Of a DNA stretch of 64,000 bases, positions 1-9,292 are shown piece after piece. Below the pieces are notes generated by a model. That model made no database searches. It was given only the letters and a program-made list of their open reading frames with translations, and was not told where the DNA came from. Where the stretch lies: contig NZ_GG698807.1 of assembly GCF_000161935.1 (NCBI RefSeq), positions 21,966 through 85,965 on the forward strand, in the 5' to 3' direction. Made by a program: the position numbers and the translations under genes. Numbering within the stretch: the stretch's first letter is position 1; the number at the start of each line of letters is the position of its first letter. Source of the stretch: Limosilactobacillus coleohominis 101-4-CHN. Its GTDB lineage: Bacteria; Bacillota; Bacilli; Lactobacillales; Lactobacillaceae.

Positions 1-24
1 ACCACCCGCCTTTTTTATTGGGTC

Positions 25-1320
25 TTATTTAATTTGATGATTACTCTTGAATTGTTTTAGATTTGCCTTAGTTGGATTCAGGTTTAACCATTCCTTAGAG
101 AGAAATGCATCATTCATATGATACTTAGGTTTCGGCTGGGATTGTTCTAAGAACGGTGCAGTTTGACGATCAAAGTCAACCCAACCTGCCCATCCGATAT
201 GGATGGTGTCTTGCATGAACCCATCTTGATTACCCTTGTGGGAGTAATCAATGATGTTATTAAATCCTTGAGAGCGCAACTGCGTTTTAATCTTGCGCAC
301 TGTGCGGTAATACATCGGCATGGACATCCCTGTGTGTTTTTCCCATTTAGCATTCACCGGTGTAATCATAAAAATTACATTTGTATTGGTTTTATGGAAC
401 TGATTTAATACCACTTCCAGATCCCCATATTCTGGTGACTTTGTGTAGTCAAAGTTCTTTTGGGAATTAGCAGTACTCTTGATATGACCACGCATCCGTC
501 GGTTATAGAATGAATTTAATACCCCAAAGTTATTGTTACTAGAGGCCCGGTCATGTTGCTTAATCGCTGCCGCTGTTAAATCAGCATAATTAAGTTGTTC
601 AGGAAGGAGCCGTGCTTTCGGCTTGATTCGCCGACCGTAGTTATCTTTGATAAAGAATCCAGAGAAGAGATTATCCTCATGGTGCAAGAGTGTAATCTTT
701 GAATTGATGACCCAGCGATCCCACTTACTCAGGGATTGACCCTTGCTAATCTTATTGGCGTAGCTACTAATTGATCCATCATCACCAAGCAATTGGATTA
801 GACGTTTGGCAGTATAACGATCGTAGGCCGATTGTGGGTTAGCTTGACGCAACCACATTAAGTTAGCATAGGCACCGTTGTAATATTTAAAGGCTGATGG
901 CATTACCCCACGCTTAACAAACCATTGTGGGGAAATAACGTAAACTGCTTTTTTACCTTGCATTTGTTGAGGCATCATTGTCATGTTAAACAGTTGAGGC
1001 AATGATTGTGTCCCCCGGGAACCAAACATAAACGGACGATAGGAATGATACCTTTCAGCCATAACCGCAGGGTGGTAGCGATCCATCCGATTAAATTCGC
1101 TAGAACCAAAGAATGGAGCATATTTTGAGCGACGACCACTGAGGGCCTGAACCTTTAATGAACGATTTTTAAAAACCGTTGGACTTAAGGAAACCGCAGC
1201 CCGTTGTTCAGTCGCAGCAGAGTGGTGACCAGACCATGGCAAGCAAAAGAAGATGAATGCTAATAATGCCGCAACAATCACTGGGCCAAAAATTGACCAC
1301 AGCTTTTTCTTGTTAGTCAT
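25..1320 (-). CDS. dltD: DltD, D-alanyl transfer protein of the teichoic acid D-alanylation system
   Basis: Last gene of the dlt operon. DltD is a membrane-anchored extracellular protein needed to put D-alanine on teichoic acids. Seen here: 431 residues; a single N-terminal membrane segment at about residues 8-29 after a lysine-rich start; the family motif GSSEFNR at about residue 72; and near the C-terminus the Asp and His of DTIHIGWAGW, matching the SGNH-hydrolase-like catalytic set of the family. The start codon overlaps the end of dltC by 8 bases, implying translational coupling. The sequence after its stop (bases 1-24) is GC-rich with an A run on the coding strand and may be half of a terminator cut by the window edge. 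Family length is normal and the assignment is secure. Confidence 0.96.
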   Translation of the reverse strand: MTNKKKLWSIFGPVIVAALLAFIFFCLPWSGHHSAATEQRAAVSLSPTVFKNRSLKVQALSGRRSKYAPFFGSSEFNRMDRYHPAVMAERYHSYRPFMFGSRGTQSLPQLFNMTMMPQQMQGKKAVYVISPQWFVKRGVMPSAFKYYNGAYANLMWLRQANPQSAYDRYTAKRLIQLLGDDGSISSYANKISKGQSLSKWDRWVINSKITLLHHEDNLFSGFFIKDNYGRRIKPKARLLPEQLNYADLTAAAIKQHDRASSNNNFGVLNSFYNRRMRGHIKSTANSQKNFDYTKSPEYGDLEVVLNQFHKTNTNVIFMITPVNAKWEKHTGMSMPMYYRTVRKIKTQLRSQGFNNIIDYSHKGNQDGFMQDTIHIGWAGWVDFDRQTAPFLEQSQPKPKYHMNDAFLSKEWLNLNPTKANLKQFKSNHQIK

Positions 1321-1552
1321 TTTGTAATTCCTTTACCCGATCCTCAATCTTATCAACAGAACTCCAAGCACTCCGGTCAAATTCTGAAACAGGAACTTGA
1401 ATATCAAATTCATCTTGAAGAGATAGTAAGAATTGAACAGTGGCCATGGAGTCTAACAGACCATCGGCGTATAAATCAGCAGTGGTATCAGAGAAGTCGC
1501 TTGCGTCACGACCAGTTGCTTGTGCTAATAAATCTTGAATTTGTTCTTTCAT
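1313..1552 (-). CDS. dltC: DltC, D-alanyl carrier protein
   Basis: Small acyl-carrier-like protein of 79 residues that carries D-alanine as a thioester on a 4'-phosphopantetheine arm, loaded by DltA and handed to DltB. The attachment serine is visible in the motif LLDSMATVQFL (Ser35). The C-terminal part is acidic, as expected of a four-helix carrier. It has a good ribosome site (GGAGGAATTATC before the ATG on the minus strand), follows dltB by 30 bases and overlaps dltD by 8. Nothing unusual. Confidence 0.97.
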   Translation of the reverse strand: MKEQIQDLLAQATGRDASDFSDTTADLYADGLLDSMATVQFLLSLQDEFDIQVPVSEFDRSAWSSVDKIEDRVKELQND

Positions 1553-1582
1553 GATAATTCCTCCAGGTATTTTTATATCAAG

Positions 1583-2815
1583 TTATTTCATTGCTGCGGG
1601 ACTGAACCATAATGTGTTCAAGAAACCACAGAAGATTAAAAATCCGAAAACGACAAAATTAAAAGTAATAAATCCGGCAATAAACTTAGTCAGTTTAGTT
1701 GATTTAAGGTTTTTATAGTGTTTTCGCTTATAGCGAAGCCACCAGTCATTGATCACTAAGGCTAAGCCATGTAAGAATCCATATAGGATATAATACCATG
1801 TTACTCCATGCCAGAAGCCCATGACTACCATGTTTAACATGTAGGCAATGGATGATAAAACATTCCGATTTTTAAACCAACGTTTTTTGGTAGCTAGGAA
1901 CACAAAACGCATGAAGATGTAATCACGGAACCAGAATGATAGAGACATATGCCAACGGTTCCAGAATTCCTTAATGTTCTTAGAAAGAAACGGCTTATTA
2001 AAGTTCATTGGGGTTTCGACACCCATGATGTAACTAATGGCGACTGCAAATAATGAATATCCAGCAAAGTCAAAGTATAAGTCACCGGTATAAACATAAG
2101 CAACGCCGACGACCCACCATGAGAGGTGTGGGGCATGTGCCATTGCTTGGCGTTGGAAATAGGGCAGCCATTGTTGAGCAAAGAAATAATCCACAATAAA
2201 CTTATATACAAACCCGATAAATAAGTACAGGACTGCCTTTTGCAGTAAACTGAGGTATTTTTCCCGACTAGGAACTTTTTGGTAGTCTTTTGAAAAACGA
2301 CGATACCGATCAATTGGTCCGGAAGTAATGGTTGGCATAAATGCCATGAAACGGACAAACTTCCACCAATTAAGATCCTTAACGGCACCATCCCTTGTTT
2401 CAATGATTGTTCCTGCAGCTCGGAAAGTTAAGTAAGAAATCCCTAAGAAGCCGAGGAGCGAATTATGACCAACCATTGCGGGAGTAAATTTAACAATGAT
2501 GATCGGCAAGAGCGATAAAAAGACGGTTACATAAAAAACCATACTGTTATTTTGCTTTTGCCGGTAATGGAAGTACCACATTACTAAGCAAGTTTGGTAA
2601 ATGATATAAACAATCAACGAAGCAGCTTGTTTGTAGCTTTGACCATCGAACATGAAGAAGATGAAGATAAAGCTAATGAGTGCTTCATACCATTCGAAAC
2701 GTTTACCAAAGTAAAGGCCAATGCCCATCGGAATGAGGGCAATTAACAAGTAAATAAAATACGAAGGAGTTCCATAGGCGGAGAAGTTTGGTAAGCTTGC
2801 AAACCAATTAATCAT
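1583..2815 (-). CDS. dltB: DltB, MBOAT-family D-alanine transfer membrane protein
   Basis: Polytopic membrane protein of 410 residues in the MBOAT family. It accepts D-alanine from DltC at the inner face of the membrane and passes it outward. Many hydrophobic segments are evident. The signature histidine of the family sits in MGFWHGVTWYY and I count it as His336, the position assigned to the catalytic His of characterised DltB proteins. A second His follows in YGFLHG. The start codon shares one base with the dltA stop (TAATG), typical of coupled dlt genes. Confidence 0.97.
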   Translation of the reverse strand: MINWFASLPNFSAYGTPSYFIYLLIALIPMGIGLYFGKRFEWYEALISFIFIFFMFDGQSYKQAASLIVYIIYQTCLVMWYFHYRQKQNNSMVFYVTVFLSLLPIIIVKFTPAMVGHNSLLGFLGISYLTFRAAGTIIETRDGAVKDLNWWKFVRFMAFMPTITSGPIDRYRRFSKDYQKVPSREKYLSLLQKAVLYLFIGFVYKFIVDYFFAQQWLPYFQRQAMAHAPHLSWWVVGVAYVYTGDLYFDFAGYSLFAVAISYIMGVETPMNFNKPFLSKNIKEFWNRWHMSLSFWFRDYIFMRFVFLATKKRWFKNRNVLSSIAYMLNMVVMGFWHGVTWYYILYGFLHGLALVINDWWLRYKRKHYKNLKSTKLTKFIAGFITFNFVVFGFLIFCGFLNTLWFSPAAMK

Positions 2816-4344
2816 TATTTATTAGCCTCCGCGATGAGTTGCTTAACCGCAATCTTGCCATTTGCTGATGTTGGGTAACTATCAACATAGATGAATTGGG
2901 TTGGCATCATGTAATCCATAATTTTATCTTTTAAGCTTTCCCGAATGGCCTTTGTTAATTCGGTATCGCTGGCGAAATCGTTTGGTTCGGCGATTACATA
3001 GGCAATCAAATGCGTTGCTTTACCATTTTTGTCATACTTTGGTACCGCTACGGCTTGCTTAATGTATTGACTTAACTCCAGACTAGAGCGAACTTCGTCG
3101 AGTTCTACCCGGAAACCGTGTAATTTGATTTGGAAGTCCATCCGACCGATGATATGACGAAGACCATCAGCACTGATGTAGCCAGCGTCCCCGGTACGGT
3201 ATGATTGTTGGCCATTGAACTTAAAGAAGTTTTTGGCAGTCTTTTCTGGATTATTGAGGTAACCAGCGGCAACACTATCACCGGAAATGATGATTTCACC
3301 ATGCTTTCCAGGTTCAGTGATTTGTTGGTCGCCGTCCCAGATCGTAGTAGTAACTCCAGGTTTATCGTAACCAATCGGCAGCCGTTTAGCATCCTTGAGC
3401 ATATCTCTTGTGATTTCACAGCTAGTAACTGCTACAGTTGCTTCCGTTGGGCCATAGGTGTTGTAGATGTGGGCATCTGGAAACTTTTGGAACAGCCGTT
3501 TAACGGTTGAAACTGATAATTCTTCACCACAAAAGACAAACTTCTGTAAATCAGGCATCTTTTCAGCGTTAAAATCAGGACTGAGTAGTAGCAATTCTGC
3601 AAATGATGGAGTACCAAAGAAGACATTGATCTTGAGATCTGGTAAGACTTTAAAAAGCTGACCGAAGTTTTGGACTACCTTAACCGGAATGGCTTTGACA
3701 GAAGCGCCCGAGAGCATTCCAACTAACCAGTAGAAATGGGAAATATCAAAAGAAAATGGTGGTTGACCAAGGAAGGTCGCTTCCCGAGGAAGATCAAAAT
3801 CATCGCCCAACATCCAATTAGCGAAAGTTGTAATATTGTTAGCGCTAATTTCAATGCCCTTTGGCGAACCAGTCGTTCCAGAAGTGAAGAGAATATAGAA
3901 AGTATCATCTCCAGCGACTTCATGATCCATATTATAGGAGACTTGCTCGTCCATGATTTTACGTAATTCAAATCGGTTTAGGATTTGTCCATCGTAGTCT
4001 AAATCTTGGTCTGGGAAGTCATCAACTGCAATCACCAATTTAGGATCAGCGGTGTTAATGATTGACTGCATTCGGGGAAGGGCCGAACCAGTTTCTACTG
4101 GAATATATGCGTGACCAGACTTTAAACCACCAAGAAATCCAGCAACCATTTCAAATTGGTGGTCGCCATAAAACATAATCGGGCTACCAGCCGGAATGTT
4201 ACTGTAATCAAGCCAGGCCGCAAGTGCATTGGATGCGTTGACTAAATCTTGATAAGTATGGGTCGTCCCCATTTCATCGAAATAAACCTTATCAAGGTGT
4301 TGTTTGGCGATTTGATCGATTTCAGGAACAATATTTGTAACCAA
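2815..4344 (-). CDS. dltA: DltA, D-alanine--carrier protein ligase
   Basis: ATP-dependent adenylating enzyme that activates D-alanine and loads it on DltC. Motifs of the AMP-binding superfamily are visible: FTSGTTGSPKG (P-loop-like), NTYGPTEATV, YRTGDAG and the C-terminal SANGKI lysine loop. Start choice: an ATG at 4359 shares a base with the dltX stop but has no ribosome site. Five codons in, a TTG at 4344 is preceded at 8 bases by a clean GGAGG (4357-4353), so I prefer TTG, giving 509 residues. The ATG reading would add five residues. It sits between dltX and dltB in the conserved operon order. Confidence 0.95.
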   Translation of the reverse strand: MVTNIVPEIDQIAKQHLDKVYFDEMGTTHTYQDLVNASNALAAWLDYSNIPAGSPIMFYGDHQFEMVAGFLGGLKSGHAYIPVETGSALPRMQSIINTADPKLVIAVDDFPDQDLDYDGQILNRFELRKIMDEQVSYNMDHEVAGDDTFYILFTSGTTGSPKGIEISANNITTFANWMLGDDFDLPREATFLGQPPFSFDISHFYWLVGMLSGASVKAIPVKVVQNFGQLFKVLPDLKINVFFGTPSFAELLLLSPDFNAEKMPDLQKFVFCGEELSVSTVKRLFQKFPDAHIYNTYGPTEATVAVTSCEITRDMLKDAKRLPIGYDKPGVTTTIWDGDQQITEPGKHGEIIISGDSVAAGYLNNPEKTAKNFFKFNGQQSYRTGDAGYISADGLRHIIGRMDFQIKLHGFRVELDEVRSSLELSQYIKQAVAVPKYDKNGKATHLIAYVIAEPNDFASDTELTKAIRESLKDKIMDYMMPTQFIYVDSYPTSANGKIAVKQLIAEANK

Positions 4345-4358
4345 AACTCTTTCCTCCA

Positions 4359-4499
4359 TTAAAATTCGTTATAAATGAATGGGGCTTGTCCAGCACCAAA
4401 GTAACCATAAAGGTAAATTAAGGCAACTAGAACGACGAAATAAAAAAGCGTCTTTAAGATAAACGTGTACGTTGGATGATCTTTGAGCGCTTTAATCAT
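4359..4499 (-). CDS. dltX: DltX, small membrane protein of the dlt operon
   Basis: Open frame of 46 codons directly upstream of dltA. It has a basic N-terminus, one hydrophobic segment (about residues 13-32) and the C-terminal sequence FIYNEF, which is the hallmark ending of DltX proteins. DltX is the short bitopic protein that starts Firmicute dlt operons and takes part in D-alanine transfer with DltB and DltD. A ribosome site (AGAAAGGA) lies 11 bases before the ATG. Its stop overlaps the first ATG of dltA by one base. Genes this short are often missed by annotation pipelines. Confidence 0.92.
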   Translation of the reverse strand: MIKALKDHPTYTFILKTLFYFVVLVALIYLYGYFGAGQAPFIYNEF

Positions 4500-4570
4500 T
4501 AAATTACCATCCTTTCTGACTGGCGAAGACAGCCTTCATAAATAATCGGCATGACCTAGTATAGTCATCA

Positions 4571-4595
4571 TTTCAAATTAAATAATAATTTGAAA
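4571..4595. repeat. Inverted repeat in the dlt leader, possible operator
   Basis: TTTCAAATTA and its exact reverse complement TAATTTGAAA flank a 5-base spacer, giving a 25-base perfect dyad. It lies downstream of the predicted dlt promoter and about 70 bases before dltX. It has no T run after it, so it does not look like a terminator. A regulator-binding site or mRNA hairpin is the simplest reading. Confidence 0.5.
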
Positions 4596-4630
4596 TTAGA
4601 AATTACCTAATTTTAAAAATATCAAACGAA

Positions 4631-4660
4631 ATTATACAACATCTTACAAGGCAGTGTAAA
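4631..4660 (-). promoter_or_regulatory. Probable dlt operon promoter
   Basis: On the minus strand TTTACA (4660-4655) and TATAAT (4636-4631) are separated by 18 bases, about 130 bases before dltX. The perfect inverted repeat at 4571-4595 lies between this promoter and the gene, in the predicted leader. Confidence 0.65.
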
Positions 4661-4728
4661 CGAATTGGTGTTAAGAAGGTTTAGTTAATTGTAATTAATG
4701 AATTATATTTCCTATTAATGATCGTCTT

Positions 4729-4737
4729 TGATATAAT
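4729..4737 (+). promoter_or_regulatory. Extended -10 promoter for sbcDC
   Basis: TGATATAAT (TGn plus a perfect TATAAT at 4732-4737) lies 37 bases before the sbcD start. No convincing -35 is visible, which is common for extended -10 promoters. Confidence 0.6.
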
Positions 4738-4773
4738 CGATTGGAAACGCAAACAAACGTTTGGAGGACGAAA

Positions 4774-5898
4774 ATGCGATTTTTACATACTGGAGACTGG
4801 CATATCGGGAAACACTTGGCTGGCTATAATTTACTGGCGGATCAACATGCGACTTTTGAAAAGATTCGCCAAATTGCTAAAGCAGAACAAGTCGATGCAA
4901 TGGTCATCGCTGGTGATTTATATGATCGGACAATTCCAAGTGAGGCCGCTACCCGAGAATTGACTAGTGAACTAGCAGAGTTAAATATTCATGATCAATT
5001 ACCAATTTTTGCGATTAGTGGCAATCATGATTCAGCTACCCGACTAGGTGTAGGGAGTCAGTGGTTTACAAGTAACGATTTCTATTTAAATACAAAATTT
5101 AGTCAGGCGTTTATGCCAATTGAATTTGCTGATACCCAGTTATTTTTGTTGCCTTTTTTTGGTTTACAAGAAGTCCGCAATTATTTTGCGGATGATCAAA
5201 TTAAAGATATCAATACTGCAATGAAAAAGATTGTTGCTGCAATGAAAAAGCGATTTGTAGATGGCAAGCGGCATGTATTAGTTGCCCACTTCTTTGCGGC
5301 CGGGAGTCAGCGAACCGCCGATTCAGAGACGATGATTGAAGTAGGGGGATTGAGCGCCGTCAATACTGATCTATTAACTGATTTTGATTATGTTGCCCTT
5401 GGCCACTTACATAATAAAAACGCGTTGCAGGAGGCACGGATAAAATATAGCGGCTCGCCAATGAAATTTTCAGTTTCCGAAGCTAATATGGAAAAAGGAG
5501 TCTGGATTGTGGATACAGCTCCGTTTAATATTCGCTGGGTTGAGCTTCCTGCGATCCATGAGATTCACGTGATCGAATCCTCAATGGATCAATTGACTGA
5601 TCCAACATTTGCCAAGCAGTACTCCAAAGAAGATTATTATGCAATTAAACTTACGGATCGACAAATTATTCCAGATGTTATGAATCGTTTGCGGCAATAT
5701 TACCCGCAAATCATAAGTCTCGGTCGTAAGTATGGGTTTGCAGGGCCTCATGAAAATTATCATCATCTAAACCAACGTCAATCACCTAAGCAATTATTCG
5801 CTAATTTCTTTGAAAAAACGGTGGGTACTAAACTGAATGCAGAACAAGAAAAGATTGTTGATACTACATTAGCAGAAATGCAAAAGGGGGATCGCTAG
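4774..5898 (+). CDS. sbcD: SbcD, nuclease subunit of the SbcCD DNA repair complex
   Basis: Mn-dependent phosphoesterase subunit (Mre11 homologue) of SbcCD, which opens DNA hairpins and trims blocked ends. Metal-binding motifs are visible: HTGDWHIG at the N-terminus, AGDLYDR, SGNHDSATR and GHLHNK. Start: the ATG at 4774 follows GGAGG (4763-4767) at 6 bases. A longer in-frame TTG at 4741 lacks a ribosome site and would precede the family's usual N-terminus. 374 residues, normal for the family. sbcC begins one base after its stop. Confidence 0.96.
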   Translation: MRFLHTGDWHIGKHLAGYNLLADQHATFEKIRQIAKAEQVDAMVIAGDLYDRTIPSEAATRELTSELAELNIHDQLPIFAISGNHDSATRLGVGSQWFTSNDFYLNTKFSQAFMPIEFADTQLFLLPFFGLQEVRNYFADDQIKDINTAMKKIVAAMKKRFVDGKRHVLVAHFFAAGSQRTADSETMIEVGGLSAVNTDLLTDFDYVALGHLHNKNALQEARIKYSGSPMKFSVSEANMEKGVWIVDTAPFNIRWVELPAIHEIHVIESSMDQLTDPTFAKQYSKEDYYAIKLTDRQIIPDVMNRLRQYYPQIISLGRKYGFAGPHENYHHLNQRQSPKQLFANFFEKTVGTKLNAEQEKIVDTTLAEMQKGDR

Positions 5899-5899
5899 G

Positions 5900-8800
5900 A
5901 TGCAACCATTAAAACTACATCTGCAATATTTTGGTCCTTATAAAGATGAAGTAATAGATTTTCAAAAGTTGACAGGAACAGCAGTCTTTTTGGTAAGTGG
6001 TAATACCGGAAGCGGGAAAACCACAATATTTGATGCAATGTGTTATGCGCTTTTTGGTCAAACAACTAATGATCAAGACCGTGATGCGACAGCGCTACGT
6101 TCGGATTTTGCACCAAAAAATCAAGAAACGTGCGTTACTTTTACCTTTAGCCACAAAGGACAAACTTATCAAATTACCCGCCAGCCGAAACAAACGATTA
6201 TGGGGCGTGGTAATAAATTAGTCGAACATGGGACAAAAGTTAGTTTAATCTATCCGTTGGAGAATTCAGAGCCAAACGAAATTAGTAAAATCGGTCCAGC
6301 TAATCAATTTATTGAACAGTTGTTGAATTTAACTCGAGATCAGTTTAAGCAAATTGTGCTCTTGCCGCAGGGAAAGTTTCGTCAATTTCTAGAATCGAGC
6401 AGTTCTGATAAAGAAACATTATTACGCGATCTTTTTAATACTCACTTTTATGAACAGTGGGCAGCAACGTTAAAGAGCCAGCTCACCGAACAGCAACAGG
6501 CTTATAAGCAAACGTTAGATAAACTGTCAGTTACAAAGGCAAACTTAGCAGATGTTAATGGTGATCAGTCAACGGCTGAGTGGTTAAGCCAGGTAGAACA
6601 AAAAATTAAAGATCGACAAAGTGATATTGAAAATATTTCCCAGGAAATAACCAGGCAGCAATTAGTGACGAATCAACTAAATCAGCAATTAACCAACCAA
6701 CATGCTTTAGTCCAGGCAATGGGTGAAAAAAAGAAAGCGGCTGCGGATCTTCTGGATTTGCAAGAGCAGGCGCCACAAATTAATCATTGGCGACAAATCA
6801 TTGAACGGCTAACTTGGTATCAGGAACACCAGGCTGACTATTTAAATTACCAAAGCTTACATACAAAACTGGCGGAAAATCAGCGGCTTATAGCTGACAA
6901 ACAAGCTGAAGTAAGAAAACTGCGTATTGAGCAAAAAGAGGTCGATACAGTTGCAGAACAACTGAAACAGCAGAACGAACGAATTCGAAAGCTACAGGAG
7001 CGGAAAAATGTTTTAGAAAACCAGCTACCACAATATACGCGTCGTGATCAGCTTAAGCAGGCCGTTCAAACTGGAGAAAAGCAGTTCAATGGACAACAAC
7101 AATTAGTTACAAGTCAAAAAGAAAAATTAGAGTTAACCCAACAGCGGCTACAAAGGGTTACGGATGAACTTGACCAGTTGGGCGAAGTGCACGATCATGA
7201 ATTAAAATTCGAAAATCAGCGGCATCAACTACAGAAGCTTCAGGAAATAGTTGCGGATCTTCAAAAACACCAGCGTAAATCAAATGAATTATCTAAACAG
7301 CAGCGGACTTTACAAAAATGGCTAGACCAGCAACAACAATTAATTACGCAGTCACAAACGACTTATGATGATTTGAAAGATGCTTATCTGCGTGGAGAAA
7401 TTGCACGACTGGTTCACCAATTAAAACCGGGTTCGCCATGCCCAGTTTGTGGGGCAACTGATCATCCTCACCCTGCACCTTTGCCGAAAGATGATCGCGT
7501 GGTATTAAATGATGAAGTTGAAGCCGCTAATCAACGATTAAGTCAATTACAAAGGGAACAAGCAGCTAAAAAATCGCAGTTCGATGATCAAAAACATCAA
7601 GTTAATGAAGAAATGGCTACTATCAACGAATTGTTAGTACAGTTAAGCCAATTAATGAATGATGACTTTGCAACAATTGATGAGGCAAAAGAGAAAGTTC
7701 GAAGCTTTTCTGAAACTGTTAATAAATTGCGGCAAAATTTACTAAATGAGAAACGGCAAACACAAAAATTACTAACAGAACAGTCTGATTTGAATCAACG
7801 TCAAACGGAAGAACAGCAACAATTTACAGAAGCCCAACAAGAGTTAGATAAACTACAGATGCAATTGACGACTGATCGAGCGACCTATCAAGCGGTCGTC
7901 AATGATTTGCAAACTGAATATGAAGATGCCCAGAGTGCAACGGCTCAGGTCGGTGAATGGCAAGATGAAATTAATCACTTCCAACAACACCAGCAAAATA
8001 CTCAACGTAAACAGGTAATGTTAGCAGAACGGGTAACAAATAATCAACAAGAGCTAACGGGACTGAATCAATTAGTTCAAACACTTCAAAAACAGATCAT
8101 GGAGAGCCACCAAAAGTTACAGCAGCAGTTAGCAGATTATTCTCCAGAATTGGATGATAGTTTTTGGACTTGGGCTGGTGGGCATATCAATGAGTTGACG
8201 ACTTTGCAAAGTCGTGTGCAAGATTTCCACACTAAACAAACTCGTCTTCAAGCGCTTATTCAGCGCCTAGAAAAACAAATTGGCACTCAATCGATGCCGA
8301 ATGTTGAACAAACTAGTCAGGAGTTAGCAGAAGAACAGCGACGATTAGCGGAGTTGCAACGACAGAGTGGCCAACTTAGTAATGAACTGCAAAATATTTT
8401 AAAAACTCACGATCAAGTTGCGAAAATTAATCGCCAACAAAATTCAGAATTGAAGCGAGTCCAAGATTTGCAGACCGTTAGCGACGTGATGAATGGAAAT
8501 ACTGATAATAAACTTAGTTTAGAACGTTATGTACTGCAAAGTTATCTAACAGAGGTACTGCAGGTAGCAAATGGACGACTAGCAAAACTGACGAATGGAC
8601 GTTATGCTTTTAAACTCAGCGATGAAGCTGCAAGGGGCAACGGAACGAAGTGGAGCGGTCTTGAAATTAACGTTTATGATGATAATGCAGGACAAGAACG
8701 CAGTGTCCGGACCCTTTCTGGTGGAGAAAGTTTTATTGCGTCATTGGCATTAGCTCTGGGACTGGGCGAAGTCATTCAAGAACGTAGTGGTGGCATTAAA

Positions 8801-9022
8801 GTAGAAACACTATTTATTGATGAGGGCTTTGGATCACTAGATCAAGAAGCGTTGGAGCAGGCGATGAATGCTTTACAGTCAATTAAAGGCTATCAGATGA
8901 TCGGCATTATTAGTCACGTGACTGAATTAGAAAATCAAATTCCCAACCAACTGCGGGTGATTTCACGCAATGGTGTGAGTCATGTTGAATATCGTCAAGA
9001 AATTTCCAGCCTCGAAAATTAG
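5900..9022 (+). CDS. sbcC: SbcC, ATPase subunit of the SbcCD DNA repair complex
   Basis: SMC/Rad50-like ATPase of 1040 residues that works with SbcD. Domain order: Walker A GNTGSGKT at residues 34-41; a long glutamine-rich coiled coil; a zinc hook CPVC at 514-517 almost exactly in the middle; the returning coiled coil; then the ABC signature LSGGESF and Walker B TLFIDEGFGSLD near the C-terminus. Ribosome site AAGGGGG lies inside the end of sbcD. The many long frames on the opposite strand are by-products of this low-complexity coil. Confidence 0.97.
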   Translation: MQPLKLHLQYFGPYKDEVIDFQKLTGTAVFLVSGNTGSGKTTIFDAMCYALFGQTTNDQDRDATALRSDFAPKNQETCVTFTFSHKGQTYQITRQPKQTIMGRGNKLVEHGTKVSLIYPLENSEPNEISKIGPANQFIEQLLNLTRDQFKQIVLLPQGKFRQFLESSSSDKETLLRDLFNTHFYEQWAATLKSQLTEQQQAYKQTLDKLSVTKANLADVNGDQSTAEWLSQVEQKIKDRQSDIENISQEITRQQLVTNQLNQQLTNQHALVQAMGEKKKAAADLLDLQEQAPQINHWRQIIERLTWYQEHQADYLNYQSLHTKLAENQRLIADKQAEVRKLRIEQKEVDTVAEQLKQQNERIRKLQERKNVLENQLPQYTRRDQLKQAVQTGEKQFNGQQQLVTSQKEKLELTQQRLQRVTDELDQLGEVHDHELKFENQRHQLQKLQEIVADLQKHQRKSNELSKQQRTLQKWLDQQQQLITQSQTTYDDLKDAYLRGEIARLVHQLKPGSPCPVCGATDHPHPAPLPKDDRVVLNDEVEAANQRLSQLQREQAAKKSQFDDQKHQVNEEMATINELLVQLSQLMNDDFATIDEAKEKVRSFSETVNKLRQNLLNEKRQTQKLLTEQSDLNQRQTEEQQQFTEAQQELDKLQMQLTTDRATYQAVVNDLQTEYEDAQSATAQVGEWQDEINHFQQHQQNTQRKQVMLAERVTNNQQELTGLNQLVQTLQKQIMESHQKLQQQLADYSPELDDSFWTWAGGHINELTTLQSRVQDFHTKQTRLQALIQRLEKQIGTQSMPNVEQTSQELAEEQRRLAELQRQSGQLSNELQNILKTHDQVAKINRQQNSELKRVQDLQTVSDVMNGNTDNKLSLERYVLQSYLTEVLQVANGRLAKLTNGRYAFKLSDEAARGNGTKWSGLEINVYDDNAGQERSVRTLSGGESFIASLALALGLGEVIQERSGGIKVETLFIDEGFGSLDQEALEQAMNALQSIKGYQMIGIISHVTELENQIPNQLRVISRNGVSHVEYRQEISSLEN

Positions 9023-9025
9023 GGA

Positions 9026-9054
9026 TTGCTAATTTAAATTTAATGTAATATGAT
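9026..9054 (+). promoter_or_regulatory. Promoter of the serS T-box transcript
   Basis: TTGCTA (9026-9031), a 17-base spacer and TATGAT (9049-9054) sit just after the sbcC stop and just before the T-box leader. Confidence 0.6.
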
Positions 9055-9061
9055 TAGCATG

Positions 9062-9276
9062 ATTAATAAACACGGGTGCATTTAAAGTAGATTTCCAGAG
9101 AGGCAACGGGTGGTGGAAGTTGTCAGTCGAAACTCCGGTGCATGAAATGTGGGCGGGTAATGCCGCACGGTCAATGGCCGTTATCCATTTCGAGGGTGAC
9201 AGATTGTCAAACTTGGGTGGTACCGCGGAACTAGAGCCATTTCGTCCCAAAATATGAGGATGAAATGGCTCTTTTT
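9062..9276 (+). promoter_or_regulatory. T-box leader controlling serS (serine tRNA sensing)
   Basis: Contains the near-invariant T-box ACTTGGGTGGTACCGCGG (9211-9228), which pairs with the acceptor end of uncharged tRNA. A terminator follows (9233-9276: AGAGCCATTTC stem with a complementary arm and T run). Upstream, the stem I region has the CAGAGAG element and a likely specifier TCC (Ser) at 9134-9136 after CGAAAC. The mechanism is transcription antitermination when tRNA-Ser is uncharged. Specifier placement is by eye. Confidence 0.92.
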
Positions 9277-9292
9277 GATTGGAGGAAACGTT

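Noticed and set aside
163-408. 81-codon frame on the plus strand opposite dltD
   Set aside because: Runs opposite a well-supported gene, with no ribosome site and no recognisable motif.
5997-6221. Plus-strand frame of 74 codons inside sbcC
   Set aside because: Out-of-frame reading of the sbcC Walker A region; no independent evidence.
9254-9292. Extended serS start at 9254
   Set aside because: That ATG lies in the terminator arm of the T-box and has no ribosome site; the ATG at 9293 follows GGAGG.
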